Source: Protonemura montana
Lineage: Eukaryota; Arthropoda; Insecta; Plecoptera; Nemouridae
Reading direction: 5' to 3'
DNA: 64,000 nucleotides
Assembly (NCBI GenBank): GCA_947568835.1
Contig: OX387604.1
Coordinates: 25,325,076-25,389,075, forward strand
Part shown: positions 1 through 13,406 of the stretch, piece after piece
Layout of the letters: each line of letters starts with the position of its first letter
How positions within the stretch are numbered: the first letter of the stretch is position 1
The notes under the pieces: generated by a model
Databases searched by the model: none
Told to the model about the DNA's origin: nothing
Seen by the model: the letters and a program-made list of their open reading frames with translations, nothing else
Position numbers and translations under genes: made by a program

Positions 1-195
1 CTTTTTGTTCATCTTTCGCTAGGCGCACGACGTTGTAAATATATTTTCAATGTCGCTCGTTGGCGGAAAAAGAGTTTTTCCTCGCTTTTCTTCATGCACA
101 AAAGTGTAAACCAATCAAGACTGTGATTATTACGAAGAAATGTAATCGAATATTACAATATAATCGAGCCTTTGTTTAAATAGTAGTTATCTATA

Positions 196-620
196 TTATT
201 ATTATTATTTGTGGTGTTTAACGACGCACTGTTTTGACATCTGGCCATGCGGCACTGGTCTAATGGCGTCAGTGAATGAGTGGATGTTGATGAGGGTGAT
301 GATGAACATAATCTTGCCTAGAAGGGAGGGGAAACTCGGTGCCGGCACGTAGCCTACTCCTGTCGAAGACCAAGGGGACCACCGGCTTAACATCCCTTCC
401 GAAGGACGGTACAACTCTTACAGCAGAATTCCTCCACAAATCCATGCTGCCGAGAGGTTGATAAGCAAGGCGAGTGAAGTTGCTGTACTAACTTTCATCC
501 CTCCTACCTATCTCCCGAACAGAACTGGCCATGTGTATTCTGGTCCTGACTCAGCGCAGTGTTGCTTAACTTCGGTGATATCATGAGAACCAGTGTTTCC
601 AACACGCCAAACCGTTCGGT
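196..620 (-). mobile_element. 5S rRNA-headed SINE, copy 1
   Basis: The element reads on the minus strand. Its head is near 620-500, its body carries the GACGTTAAGCCGGTGGTCCC-like block (degenerate here), and its 3' end at about 211 is followed by an (AAT)n tail at 196-210. The minus-strand head reads like 5S rRNA: GGTTCTC, then ATCACCGAAGTTAAGC. Compared with copy 3, this copy lacks 13 bases that include most of the 5S C-box equivalent. No coding potential is expected. Bounds are good to about 10 bases. Confidence 0.8.
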
Positions 621-1257
621 TTGGATTCAGAAAGGGGATGTTCCTGTTAATGGCGTGGCGATATTTGTTCTTTTATTAAGCGATCACTAAAAAATGTAAG
701 ATTTGTGTTTTTTTTGTGTATCGGAAAATTGTCAGGACTGCTTTTACCCTTGAAGAAGTAACAGTTACAAGTAACAAAACGTCGGAAAATTTAGTTGTTC
801 TTCACTTAGCATTCAAAACCCAGTTGAAATAGTTTTTGTCAAAACTAGTGCTAGGGTTACATCAAGTAGACATGAGTCTAAAAACAAATACTAAGCGGTT
901 TATTATATGATAGTAATGTTTTACAATCGTTTTTTTTTTGGGAGAAGAGACTAGTTCTTGTATGTATTTTAACAGGTCAAGGTTTTTTAGGATTCGTGCG
1001 ATTATTTCTACTAAATTTTATATTAGTTTGATTTAATATTGAGCATAGAAACATTAGATATTTGTACTTATTCAAAAGACAATGCTGTTACGGTTAAAAC
1101 ACAGTGCTATTTGCCATTCGAGATCAACAATTTTATTTTTAAATTGTAGTACTTTGCATCTTATTCAATATCTAAATTAAACATCTTAATGAATACAGTA
1201 AAATTATGCATGACGATAAGGGCTGTCAGGCTGACAATAAATTTAATATTTAATTAC

Positions 1258-1271
1258 ATGTCACGTGACAT
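1258..1271. promoter_or_regulatory. Palindromic E-box (ATGTCACGTGACAT)
   Basis: A 14-bp perfect palindrome centred on CACGTG, the preferred site of bHLH factors such as USF, Myc and CLOCK/CYCLE. A single site in AT-rich intergenic DNA; chance occurrence cannot be excluded. Confidence 0.3.
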
Positions 1272-1543
1272 AGTCGCTGGTAGTAATCAAGTGCTGCATA
1301 TTACTATTAGATTGAAATCAACACAGATTTCTCATGTGTGCTATTTTCTAGCCTCGTGGTAATCACGGGATGAAATATTATATTAAGGGATAGCGAAACC
1401 ATGTTTGCATATTTTCAATGATAAAAAGAGACTTTAGAGCAAACTAACGGTTTTCATTATTTGCGCCACGCAAATAATCCACTGACTTTCTCGGATCAAG
1501 TCAAAGATTTGAAAAAGAAGGAAACTGCATTATGGTAAAGTGT

Positions 1544-1561
1544 GGGGGGGGGGGGGGGGGG
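1544..1561. repeat. Poly-G run, 18 bases
   Basis: Uninterrupted G run in AT-rich surroundings. It may be miscounted in sequencing and can stall polymerases. Confidence 0.95.
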
Positions 1562-2805
1562 TTATCATTGATCAAGAATAATTCGAGGAAAGAAGCTGTT
1601 TAAGTTTCCTGATACTATTTCTGAAGCTTCTAAGGACACAATTCTAAACGATAATGTTATTAGCAGAGAGGTGAACCAATGTTAAAGTCAACTCTAAATT
1701 GTCTACCTGTAAGCGTTTAAATCTAGTTTAATACATGCTATTCTGACTTAGGATTCTATCCGCAAGGAATTGCTTCAATCGTACTTGATATATTTAGATT
1801 TTTTTAGCAAGAAAGTCAAGAAACCAGAAGCTATTTGAAGTACCATTGAAGTTGACCTTTCTTTTTTTTTCAGTGTGAAATTGTTCATGTTAATAAACCC
1901 TTAAAAAGCTAAATACCAAAATAGGATAATTGTTCATCGTGGTTAGAAATATCTTCAAGTTCGCAAACAATCGTGATATGATTTACAACTTCCCATATGA
2001 AAAGTTGAACAATTTCCCGGTATAAACGGAATGGTCAGGCAGGGGCATGGCAGCCTCTATCGAGTTTTGCAGTTTTACCATTGTATCATTGTATGCTAGG
2101 CCAGAGCGGTGCTTCTGCTTTAGCAACATTCCTGTCTATACCTTTCACTGTTTGATAGATTACATTTTCAGTTGTCACCAAATCCATTTATCAAGATAAC
2201 GGATTGCTTTCCCTTCGCTGCTATAAGTGAATATAAATACACCCTATAGGAATGGAAAAGATAGCCGATGGAATAAAATGACTTATCCGCTTGATTTTTG
2301 TTTTGATATGGTTTCATTGACACCTAAAAATACTTATAAGATCACAAATATTTCAAGCTGTTGAGAAAAGATTGGGTCACCAGTATCTGAATATAATTAT
2401 TTAACGCAATCAATATGATACCGGTATTTTATAATTTAGCCAGAAAAAAATATCAAAAAAGTTGATTAAACAATAAATCGGCAACAAAAAGATGTAGCCG
2501 TTCTTTTAAATCCAATCCATTTTAATCTGATAGGACCAATATAGGCGATGACCCTTTCATTGATAACGGATTTAGGCCTCGATTTAATATGTTAACAAAT
2601 TCTACAATGACATTTTCAATCATCTGAAGACCTAAATATTTTATTTTGCTCAACCCTGGCTTTTCCATCGTTTTTCCAGCAGTTTTCAGCAGAAATCGTA
2701 GCAAATGAGCCGGGATTAAGTGTAGCCACGTAAAAGCCATGAATACAAAAGCACGCTCGTTTATTTCATTTGGCTGGTGAATTTGAAGAGATTGTCCCTG
2801 TGCCT

Positions 2806-2848
2806 CGGTTGGAGGTTGGAGGTTGGAGGCTGGAGGTTTCAGGCTGGA
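2806..2848. repeat. 7-bp tandem repeat (GGTTGGA)
   Basis: Three exact GGTTGGA units followed by degenerate GGCTGGA copies. Confidence 0.85.
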
Positions 2849-3649
2849 AGGGTGGCAACGCTGAATTCTGAACGCTGCTTTACTCTGCACACCTTGTTTG
2901 CTCAATTACTCTCTCATGCGGAATGAATTCCTCCACCCCAAACTCTTTTTTTTCCCGATTTGATATTTTTAAAAGAGGTTCTTTATGCCACCTGTTTACT
3001 TTGCTGGGTCGGAATTGTGCCATTGTTTGATAAGCCGTTTATTTATTGACTCGAAAGAAAACGTTATTTGCGATTTTTTAATTTTTTAAATTTTATGTTG
3101 TATGAAAATGATCTCGAGTGACAAATGCCTTGTGCTGAATACACAGTGATCCTGCCTTTGGAGAGTGGCTCAATATTTCAATTGTTCCCTTCTGGGACAT
3201 GGGGGAGACTCGTTATGCTCAATTCATGTTAAACCGATCATTAAACCGATTAAAAAAGTAAACAAACTTTATTACATGGTCAACTTATGGACCTATTGCC
3301 ACTTCCTTCTCGATTAGCCCTATCTCACTGAAAAGCGTTTTTATTATCAATTATCCCCATATCTGGACACCGATTTAAATTAGTTGTGGTGAAAGAATTC
3401 ATTGGTGAGGATTTCAGGAGGATTTTTTCAAATTACTGCAAAAAATCCACACAGATTTCTGTGTTTTACGAGAATATTGAGAAGCATCGTTACCCACATT
3501 AGAACCTGCACGATATGCATATTAACATTACATTTAATACATTTATTATAATTTTTAATTTATTGAGTAGTAAAAAGTCGACAGATATTTTACTTGCTCG
3601 TTATTGGTATTGCTGCCTACACATTAACGATTGCTTAGCAGTAAATTTG

Positions 3650-3706
3650 ATAACTTTGGTAACTTTAGTAACTTTGGTAACTTCGATAACTTCGATAACT
3701 TCGGTG
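3650..3706. repeat. 9-bp tandem repeat (TAACTTTGG-like)
   Basis: About six imperfect copies of TAACTTTGG / TAACTTCGA. Because the unit is a multiple of three, it keeps overlapping frames open on both strands; these are not genes. Confidence 0.9.
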
Positions 3707-6700
3707 CATTTCCTGACTTTTAATATTTCGGTCGAAACCCTCATAAAGGCACATTTCATTTCAAGACAAATTGCGATTTTCAATAATCAAAAAGCTAAAG
3801 TTACAAAACTTGTAGGTTACGCCCAGTACTGGCCAGAGCAATGACTCAAAGAGACTGAAGAAAGGGACCCTTGAAGGTATTTTAAGTCCCTTATACTCAA
3901 GGTGATGGAGATAATATGCCGAGGGCTCAGCATGAAATAAAATCGTGTTCTTTCCGTTTATCACCATTAACCTTGAAGAAGTACCGAAGCAAATGTTTGT
4001 AACCTGACCCAATGGGCCCAGAGGGAAGGGGGATGCTCAACTCATCATTGTCCCACTTACACAAAATGCCTGTTTTCTTCCTCGATGCGATATTCACAAA
4101 TAGGAATATCGATAGTATCAATCAATAGCACATCAACACATAAGTCGGTGTCCAATAATAATATCTAATAAGAAAAGTTGGCAAGGAGCATTTGGAATCT
4201 TGTCTGCTAATGCATGTCTTGCTTCGAAGAAGGAGTCTTGTGGCAGATGACGACGACGTCGGCGTCGCGACGCTACGCGAGCTGAATAAAATAGGCGTTG
4301 AAATGTCATTAATTTTATTGGAAACGTGTGACGATGTTTGGCGGTGATACGAACGAATTGATGGATTGTTCCAGTGTTTCTCCCTTTTATAAGATCAGAA
4401 ACTATCAGTGTTAACTTGGCTAAGATTACCAAGCGAGAAATAAGAAGGGGAGGGAAATGGATGAAAACCAACGGACTAGCATTCAGAATTGATAAAATAA
4501 AATAGCAGAGTTTTTTTTTTGTTCTTTTTTTTGGTCACAGGTGTGAACTTTGTTTCAAGACTCAAACGAATGTTGGTCGAGCTGAGAAGAGAGTGGGATA
4601 TTGAGATTGAGAACAGAGGCGACATCTTATGATACTCTGATGAGGGCTTTCCTCAAACCCGATCTAGGAAATCAATATATCATTAGGCGCTCGCTAGCCA
4701 TGAGCGGAAACATCGGTGGTTTTAGCCGACGAACTGGAGCGCTTTTCCATAGATTCAAACAGCTTGCATTTTTGCCAGAATCTCAAATGGAATTTGAAGA
4801 TCGTTAAAATACCATATATTAATTAAACTTTTTTATAAATATGTATAAAATGTCAGATAATTAGTTTCAGATAGAAACGACTTGGAATGGCAATCCATTT
4901 AAGCATTCTCAGCATGGTCCATGAATCAGATTCAGAGCACGTGATGAAAATAAATCTGATCGATCATTGTATACGCAAACCTACATGAAATAACATTGAA
5001 GGCTTTAAGATAGAACACAAGCACATAAGAAAATACCGACACTCCACATCCCCTTCTAATTATTGCAAAGTCAAGATGTAGATTTCTTGAAAATCCCATT
5101 TTGCCTCTGCTGATGCATTCAAAAATACCATGTGCTCTTTCCACCGCATCGATATATTTTACAATCTGAACATGATCGTCGTGAATTACCTAATACTTAT
5201 TCAAATGAGCGCCGTGCCTCCCGATATTTCAAGCTTTCTGAACGCACCCCAAAAACTTCTAACCAATAATTTCGTTTAGCCGTAATATTTCTGAGACATA
5301 AAAATGGCAACTACGATAATTTAATAGTAATAGCAAATGGCATTTGCTTGTTTGAATGAGTAGCTTTTTTATGCATACATGCATATTTATTTTTATGAAT
5401 GGAAAGTGCAAAATAAAGTTAATACGTTTCTTTATTGCTATGTCAATAAAAATCCCAGCAAGATTTTCACGAATCATAAACTATCCGACTTCAACGACCC
5501 CAAGTCGCTTGCAGTAAGAATGCAATGTTGAAGGTGGTGCTCTCAGGGTGCCTAGTGGTTGGGGCGGGATGGTGTGATGGTGGCATGGGATGGGTGGTTA
5601 GTTTGTGTAGAAAGCCCCCACACTAGGAATAATCTTAACGGCGTTGTACTCTGATGCAATGTAAAAGGGGGTACAAGACCCTCTCAAAATATATAACGTT
5701 CCTCTCTGTCTACCAGTGTAACACAAGTGCATAGGTTGCGGATTGTTTTGGTTTAAACCATGCTTGTTGAGCTAGATTAGTGGGTTTCCCAAAGATCTTA
5801 TCGCCGACCAAAAATAAAATGTGTCGTTTTTGGAATTTCGATATTTTTTATGAAGCCAAATGATTGGTCTCGTAACACAGATAAACCTCGATGTTCGTTT
5901 AAAACTGATAGATGAAAAATGGAGCGTACAGAGACTATCAAAGTTTGCAAAGATTGTCAACGAAATGTTCAGCCGGCCGAGCTTATTTCGTTATCACCCC
6001 AGACACATACATTCATGTTTAACAAGTCTCGCCTTGAAGACAGATTTTACAACCAGATTGAAGTTACGTTCAGGTATTGGTTATGAGGCATAAATAAAAA
6101 TGCCAATTAATTGACATACAACACTCTCACCAGGTAATTGAAAATGTTGACTACAAATCGATCACACAATTCCACCTATTAAGTGGTATTAAATTCTCTA
6201 TTATCTCGATCCTAGGCCGTGTTTTAGCGGTTTCTGCCACAAAAACCAATGCAGAGGCAACGGAAATAATTCCTGGGAACAGCCCTTAGCTCAGAATGAC
6301 TAGCTTTTGACAACACAACCTAGGGAAGGTTTATTTTAACTTTATTGTGTAAAAAATTTGTTTTCCTATCTTCTGTCATAGCTTCTAAAAAAGGGCTGAA
6401 ATCCAAAACTGTGTTTCACTCCCAAAAACCGCGTTAAACTGCGTTTATGTCAGTGTGATTTTTCTTCAAATCATTTTTGGAGAATTTCTATTCTACAAAT
6501 GTAGTTAACATTCAGATTTCATTAAAAAACTAGATATTTTTGTGTTCATTTTTACATAGCGTTTGTCTACAGCGCCTTTAAGTGAAGAGTTTCGCTCGCC
6601 AGGGGGGGAGTTCATATGAGCGCTGCAGGAGGGTGGTGGGGGGAAGGGGGGGAATGCAAAGTGAGTTGATGTCAAATAAGTTTTTCACACCAGCGATCTT

Positions 6701-7091
6701 AAGAAAGCTACGTAGATACCATTTCACAAGCTGCTTTTCTTTTGCTCTCTCTAAGAGATTTTATTTTTATCGCAACTTGCCATGCTTTCTTTATTATACC
6801 TTGAAAAGTCATTCTTTCTCAATTGTTATTTGTTATTACCAAAAAAAAAGTCCTTCCGTGAAAAACTACAGCTGTGCATCGAAGAAATATGAGAATTATA
6901 TTGAGCTCCTCTATATACTCGGCAATGATCTATCAAAAAATGTATATCAATATATTCTTGTGAGAAATAAACTTTGTGGAAGTTATTTTATAAAGTTCTC
7001 ATTGGAATTGTTTGGCTGAGTGCTTTTCATAGTCAGTGGCTTTACGATCGTGGCTGCTTCTCTTGGGATCGAACTCAGGAGTCTTGGGAAC

Positions 7092-7195
7092 AATTCGGGA
7101 AGGATTCGGGAAGGATTCGGGACTTCTCTGTGTGGGCCTGTCCTGGAAGATTGTGGCAGATTGTGGCAGATTGTGGCAGATTGTGGCAGATTGTG
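7092..7195. repeat. Two adjacent short tandem repeats
   Basis: Three copies of an 11-mer (ATTCGGGAAGG) at 7092-7121 are followed by four exact copies of GATTGTGGCA at 7149-7195. They underlie several overlapping open frames here, none of which looks like a protein. Confidence 0.9.
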
Positions 7196-7606
7196 CGAGG
7201 GAATCCGATCACCAATGGACTAAACTTGGGGTGACATTCGGATCGAGTGGAATGGGTTGCCTCAGAAGGCATTCTAAAATCTGAAATCATGTAAATTATT
7301 TAGAACTAGAGTGTTAGAAATAAGTTAAACTTAAGTAATCATTAGGAGATATGCCATCGAAATTGTAAAAATTCAAAGTATTTAATAAAGTTTCATTAAT
7401 TAATTCATCACTGATGAAATATATCTATTGATGTATATGTTGATGTATTGAAGCTCATGCAATGAGATTTGTCAGATATGTATGCGATTTCTTGGTCATA
7501 TATTAATTACCATGTAATCATTTTACTTCTGAGTCATTTTATATTTAATGTCATTTCATTTCATTCCATTTCATATAATTTCATTGAAGTTCTTATTTTC
7601 CAAAAG

Positions 7607-7626
7607 TCATGTCATTTATGACATGA
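7607..7626. other. Perfect 8-bp stem-loop
   Basis: TCATGTCA, a TTTA loop, then TGACATGA. It lies at the end of a CATTT-rich stretch (7541-7600). No function assigned. Confidence 0.5.
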
Positions 7627-8027
7627 AATTTTTCCTAAAAATAAAATTTGTAAATATTCTATTAGACACGGGGTGAGCAAAGACTTTCCCTACCTATTTC
7701 CCGAATTCAAAGCGTGCTTTTCTACCAAATTTCCTTTCTTAGGACCTCACATATGATTTACTAAAGTAGGCAGCTTAAAATGGGTAACATAATACCTAGG
7801 ATGGGAGTAATAAAGAAGGAACTATTGTTCAAAAATACAAACATTTTTTAGCATCAGGAAATTTGTGACGAAAGCAAAGAAGTGCAGGCCAATAGTTAAG
7901 TACATAAGGCAATAAAATTGTCGGCCAGCATCTTCTTGTAAGCGAAGGAGTGAGCTAGAGATGTGTGTCGCGTTGGGAATGGAAAGAGGAAGGTGCTTGT
8001 TTTGGGAAATGGATGGTGATGGTGAAA

Positions 8028-8088
8028 GGGGGGTGAGGGGGTGGGTGGGGGTGGGTGGGGGTGGGTGGGGGTGGGTGGGGGTGGGGGG
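8028..8088 (+). repeat. G-rich 10-bp repeat, G-quadruplex-prone
   Basis: Four exact copies of GTGGGTGGGG plus flanking G-runs. There are many runs of three or more G with short loops on the + strand, which fits a G-quadruplex. The same 10-mer recurs at 57986-58012. Confidence 0.92.
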
Positions 8089-8519
8089 TTACTGCCGTAT
8101 TCGATAAAAGCAGTTACTGGCGAATGAAAGCGATGGTTGGGGGTAATGTGGAATGGGGCACCGATTTATGGGGGAAAATAATGCGAGTGCGAACATATTA
8201 CACAAGTTTTTTTTTTTAGATAGGAAAGTGTACACTTAGTGCAAAACTTTCCTCTGCACTTGTATGCCATTTCAAATTAGGCGGGAAATTTTTTAGATAA
8301 CATTTTCTGATTAAACATTGTTTTAAAATGTGTACTTTGAAAGTTTTTAGTGAGTACCTATGATCCTAATATAAAGTTGAAAGTACCGCCGATTTTTTTT
8401 TTCTCACGCATAACTTATTTCTATTGTTTTTCAACTGAAATATAATTTATGGCACTGCTCGCCTTTTTTCCAAACGATTTTCTAAAAGATTGGAAGGGGT
8501 AAGAGGTGGTTGAGTGAGC

Positions 8520-8537
8520 GGGGGGGGGGGGGGGGGG
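8520..8537. repeat. Poly-G run, 18 bases
   Basis: Homopolymer followed by further G clusters (GGGGGGCGGGGG) up to about 8556. Confidence 0.95.
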
Positions 8538-10059
8538 TGAGGAAGGGGGGCGGGGGTTCTGCTAAGGGATACTAGATGAGTGGTGCTTGAAAGTAAATAT
8601 CCATTTTTCAAATTTTTATCAATATTGCACAGATGGATTCTGAGTCATCTTTGGTGACTTTATGGCATATGGAACGGAGAGCATATACCGTAGGGGGAAG
8701 GGGCATACTTTTCGCGTTTCAATAGCATTAGATTTTTTAAAGCTTTTTTCCACACAATAGTGTCTTGATAACGTTAGGCTATATACATATTATATTGGGC
8801 TTAAGATATGGTTAGAGTAGTAATTTTGGATGACACACAAGCATGGTATATGAGTATTCAATGCCTATACATTGCAGGAAAGCCGCTCGAGCCGTATAAA
8901 AAGCTAAATGTCACAATCTGGGTTAGATTCTATCATTCATCTTTGGGTATAGCTCATTTCCTATTCAGTTTCTTTATCATAAAAAGCGTGTATTTTGCAT
9001 ATTTATCTATTTTCTAATTTCTAATTTTTGTGTAAAATTATAACGAAACGATTCTGGCATTAGTAGTTCCGATAATTATTAATTGATTGTTTTACTTAAA
9101 ATAGAGGTGGGGCTTGGAATGCTTGCAGAAGATGCTGCCGTCGAACCTTCAAGACGCCCTAAGACCGACGCCCGACACCAGACGACGCCAGACGAAGCCA
9201 GAATACGACGCTGCAAATCGCGTCGTCTACTGTGAAATTGGTTGGTTCCGAATCAACGGTGATGCTTCGGAAGAAAATCAAAATGCAGGCTTTTTTTGAG
9301 TGCTTAACCTTAGCCAGACTCTTACCAGTAAGATTCGATACTCGAAATATTGGTTATCGATTGTTTTTTCCGTTTTATTTTTTTTTAATTATTTTAATTA
9401 ACCCAATGAAATAATACTCAGCTACTTTTTTAAAAATCTTCCAATAAATTTAGAAATGCAATGTTGTTTTCGTTTTTTCATAATCCTTTCTAAATCACTC
9501 GTTACGAAATGAGAAAAGCAGAAAAAATAATTGTTTGCTGAAGTAATCACAGATGATCAAGAAGAGATGGCTACACGGGAAGAAATCTTACTAATATTTA
9601 GGTGAGTGTTTTCAGGTAGAAACTGGAATTGATTGGAGGTTAAACTGGAAAATGCATCTTATTAGTAAAATCAAGGAACAAATTGGAGAACTAATAATGT
9701 ATTTCCCAGCATTATGCTTATAATAGTGAATGCATAGTTCATCCTTTTAATGGATTCCTACCACAATATGCAATTTCTACCACAAAAATAAAAATACAAG
9801 TCAATTCACAAATACAATACGTATCTGTAGATTTGAACCGTACATTATAACATAAAACTAATTCAAGTTATGACACATACACATTTCATCCCTGATTTAC
9901 ACCATACCAATTCCAGGATTGAAAAATCTCATCTCACCCTCACAATATAGATTCTGCTTGTACAAACAAAACACACATAATCGCTCACCTCTACGTTTGT
10001 CTAATCTTCATTGAGATCCAATCTGCGCCCACCTTATCATTCGCATGCGGCCATTTCAC

Positions 10060-10116
10060 CCCATCTCCCATCTCCCATCTTCCATCTCCCATCTTCCATC
10101 TCCCATCTCCCATCCA
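10060..10116. repeat. 7-bp tandem repeat (CCATCTC/CCATCTT)
   Basis: About eight copies of a 7-mer, alternating CCATCTC and CCATCTT. Confidence 0.9.
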
Positions 10117-12646
10117 TCCCCTTCCTGCAGGATTTAGATGAGAAAATAGGATCAACACTTATGGAAGCAGTGATTATGGATTACTGAGCATACCACCCTA
10201 GAACTACCCCATGCATTCAGTTCTGTACCAGATAATATTCCGTTATGCAACGCCACAAGCCAAATACTGATCAATCTCGAGACCAATTCTAAACTGAAAG
10301 GTTTGTATTTAAATACAGTCACTAAATTTATTCAAATAATAACAGTATTTTTATTGATGGAAGCGAATTTTAATCAAAGAAATGTTTCAAGTTGGTGTTA
10401 ACCATTTACTAATCGCTTTGCTAAATAGAGAATAAAGTTCTTAGGTTATCACATATGAAATTATTTATTTTATTTTTTTATTTCCTTATTCTTTGTACCA
10501 CAACAACACTTTATACTTTAAGATCTTACATATTGATAAGACGTGTCAACAAATATTTTGAAATCATTCAATTTAGTTGAGAAATGCGTTTGCAACAGGC
10601 TTTACAGACATAAGCTATGAGAGTGGTAAGTTTGTGATACAGTTGATAGGCCCATGTATTGTATCTTAGCAGTGATCTGGTGAAATTGAATCTAAACTCG
10701 GGGTAAACATTACTTAGAGAGTACAAAATAGTGGGGAGCCTACACATATTGCAAAGTATATTTACTTTCATTCCGTTCGTGTAGTTGCCAGTTGTTGAAA
10801 TTGCTCAGTTCTTTATTCGCCATTTATTTCCATTTTAATAATATTGCAATAACATAGTAAATGGTCGGTAATTGTATTTTTAGTAAATCTCAATTACATT
10901 TTTTTTCATATTGTCAGTGTTAACTACCTTATTTTCACGTTACGGTCAACAGTTGTGATTAAAAAATAAAGCTTTAAATTAATTTTTTACATATATCTTC
11001 CCAAATCCTATATAATCACTTAATTCTCTCTATACTTAGTTTGTGTTTACTTAGGAATCACACCTTTGACAGATAATTGTTGTTTATGTTATTGTTTAGA
11101 ATTGAAAGCCTATCGCATGTTTGTCTTTGCTGAAAGTTAAATCCCTGTTCAAACAATTCCAAGTGTAGATCAGGAGCCAGCCTCTGTCTCATCAGGAACG
11201 TGACAGAATAGTTCAGCTCTCCTCCGCTAGACTACGGTGTGCGGTCACCAAACACGGCACCTCCACCCGACCCCAGTACGATGGGGTAGAGACACAACTT
11301 ACTGGAATTAGGACGCTGACCATATTTTAACGAGGTTCAATTATCAGTTCGTTGATTTTTCTGATATTTACTAAGCAAATTTGCTTATTTTCGAAAAAGA
11401 TTTAAACGGTTTCAAATGACTCTTTGACAAATACAAAATTTTGACAGTTAATGAAATACCAAGTTGATTTTCCTATTGAATGTATCCCAATTTTCTTTTT
11501 GTATGTCGTCGAAGCAATAAAATATCTAAACAGTGTGCATTTAAATGCATTTATAAGTAATTTTAGCAGAGTCCTTTCAAATGAAAAGTGCTCCTGCTAC
11601 TTTCAAAGAGAAACATTATCATGATGTGAAACTGTTGGCCAGGAATCAGGAAGAAGAGATGAAAACACGATAAACTCACCGAACAAGTACTTATAATCAC
11701 GACACATACCATTTTTATTACATTTTTAATAAGATCATAATGACTATTATAGTTGGAAACGTTTTACTAAAGATCATTAACTAAGATACAAACAAGGGGT
11801 TATATACTTTTAGATATCTCGAGAAAAAGGCACGATTTTGTATTCCCTTTGATTATAATTAAGTATTTATTTCTCATTGTTGTTTATGCTGTTGTTTATT
11901 TTTTAAATATAGAGACGACAACATTTTTCTTTTGTGGATAAAATTATATTGTGAAGATCAAGATGGTGGTTACGGTTTTGGGAATAGTGATCTTCGAAGC
12001 AAGATTTCGTGAGCTTTGTTCAGATTAATGATGAGGAACCAAATTTCTGCTTGTGTCCTGTGTTTATTTTCAACTCTTGTTGGTATAACTTGATGATAAA
12101 CGGACCCATAAACGCTTCCACTTTGATTCCTCCCAATACCGGCAATCTTTCTCTACTCTCAGTGAAAGAAAAGTCTGGCCAAGCTAAGAAACGCATAATT
12201 AAAATAGATCACATTGCTCCCAGGAGTGACATCATTACTTTTTATAACCCCAAACTTTTTTCACTTCAATTAAGTTTTTAGTTAATTAATACGAAAATTA
12301 CTTTTCTCTTTCGTTTGTTCTCATAAAAAGTAGCAAAGTCAATTCTTCTTTTCTTATTACCTTCTTTCCGCATTCAGATCTTGTGCAAATTAACGCGGCT
12401 TCCGTAGGACGTTACAAAAGAGTTAATATGCTTCATTATGTCAAACTGACTGCAGAAAAACTACTAAGATTTTGTTTTGAAAACAGATTAGAAATATTGT
12501 TAGTTTAATTGACATTTGTTTGGTTTTTTTGCTCTGTAAGAACATCAGGATTCAAAGACAATTCCGAGTTACGAAGTAAGGGCAATTTTGAAAAACTCAG
12601 CAGGTATATGAATAATAAATAAGTACAAAACTAACAAGGGCTATGT

Positions 12647-12660
12647 GGGGGGGGGGGGGG
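12647..12660. repeat. Poly-G run, 14 bases
   Basis: Homopolymer preceded by CTATGT and followed by ATAATT. Confidence 0.95.
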
Positions 12661-13263
12661 ATAATTATAACCAAGAGAAGTTTGAAAAGAAAGTATACCC
12701 GACCCTGTGCATGGGTCTATTGTCCCTACACATTAAGATTAGTGAGGCACGTGCGCTGCGGTAAAGGTACTATCCGGATCTCGCGAAGTACCAACGTTGA
12801 AACGTCAACTGGTGGCTATCACATAATTAGGTTCAAGTTGAAAAAAGAAATTATGAGCGTAGCGAGCAAAGCGAGTGGTGCAAACTCTTCAATTTCACTC
12901 ACCCCAAAGAAAATCACACAGCCTATTTTACTTCGCATTTTTGCTCGCGCGTTTGGCCAAACGCCTGTCCCGATTTGAACGAAAATTGCAGAGCACATTT
13001 TTGTGTTCCCAACATAAATTTTAGAAAATTTTCAGAATTTTTATAATCGTTTGGGAGTTGTTACGCCAAAAGTGTTTAAAATTTGTTCACTAAAATTTGC
13101 AAAGATGTGAAATGCATCAAAATTAAGTTGTATTTCAGATTGTACGAGTTTTCTTTATGACCTTATTGAAAAATGTCTGACTTTTGTCTGTTTTGCTTCG
13201 ATCTATACAATGTATTGGCTTCACTTTTTATCATCCCAAAATATCGCTACGCTAATCATACAA

Positions 13264-13352
13264 CGCGACTCAAATTGCATTTGCCAAGCGCTAGTAGGCT
13301 ACCATCATCTTATGCCGGTTCTCAGCGAAATAACCACTCGACTACGAGGGCA
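13264..13352 (-). repeat. Degenerate tRNA-like pol III relic
   Basis: On the minus strand, CCTCGTAGTCGAGTGGTTATTT (13328-13349, split here only for description) resembles a tRNA D-arm/A box, and CAATTTGAGTC near 13266-13278 is a poor B box. No complete cloverleaf forms. Likely a decayed tRNA-derived SINE head. Confidence 0.3.
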
Positions 13353-13385
13353 TCCGTGGAGATGCACATTTTAAATATGTATTAA

Positions 13386-13406
13386 TTGCAGGTTAACTAC
13401 CTGCAA
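13386..13406. other. Perfect 8-bp stem-loop
   Basis: TTGCAGGT, TAACT loop, ACCTGCAA. The CAGGT/ACCTG arms are also E-box-like Snail/Zeb-type half sites; function unproven. Confidence 0.5.

Larger units (their letters stand above)
621..3649. other. Intergenic, no gene seen
   Basis: AT-rich DNA with short homopolymers. Besides the E-box palindrome, the poly-G run and the GGTTGGA repeat, I see nothing supportable. Open frames here are short and lack recognisable domains. Confidence 0.6.
3707..10059. other. Intergenic, no gene seen
   Basis: AT-rich DNA interrupted by G-rich patches (6600-6650, 7970-8090, 8515-8560) and a CG-rich GACGAC/ACGCC stretch at 9130-9230. Open frames up to about 145 codons (6582-7019) have Phe/Tyr/Lys-rich compositions typical of random AT-rich sequence. 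Confidence 0.55.

Noticed and set aside
5540-5580. A-box-like GTGCCTAGTGGTTGGGGC
   Set aside because: No B box at a suitable distance.
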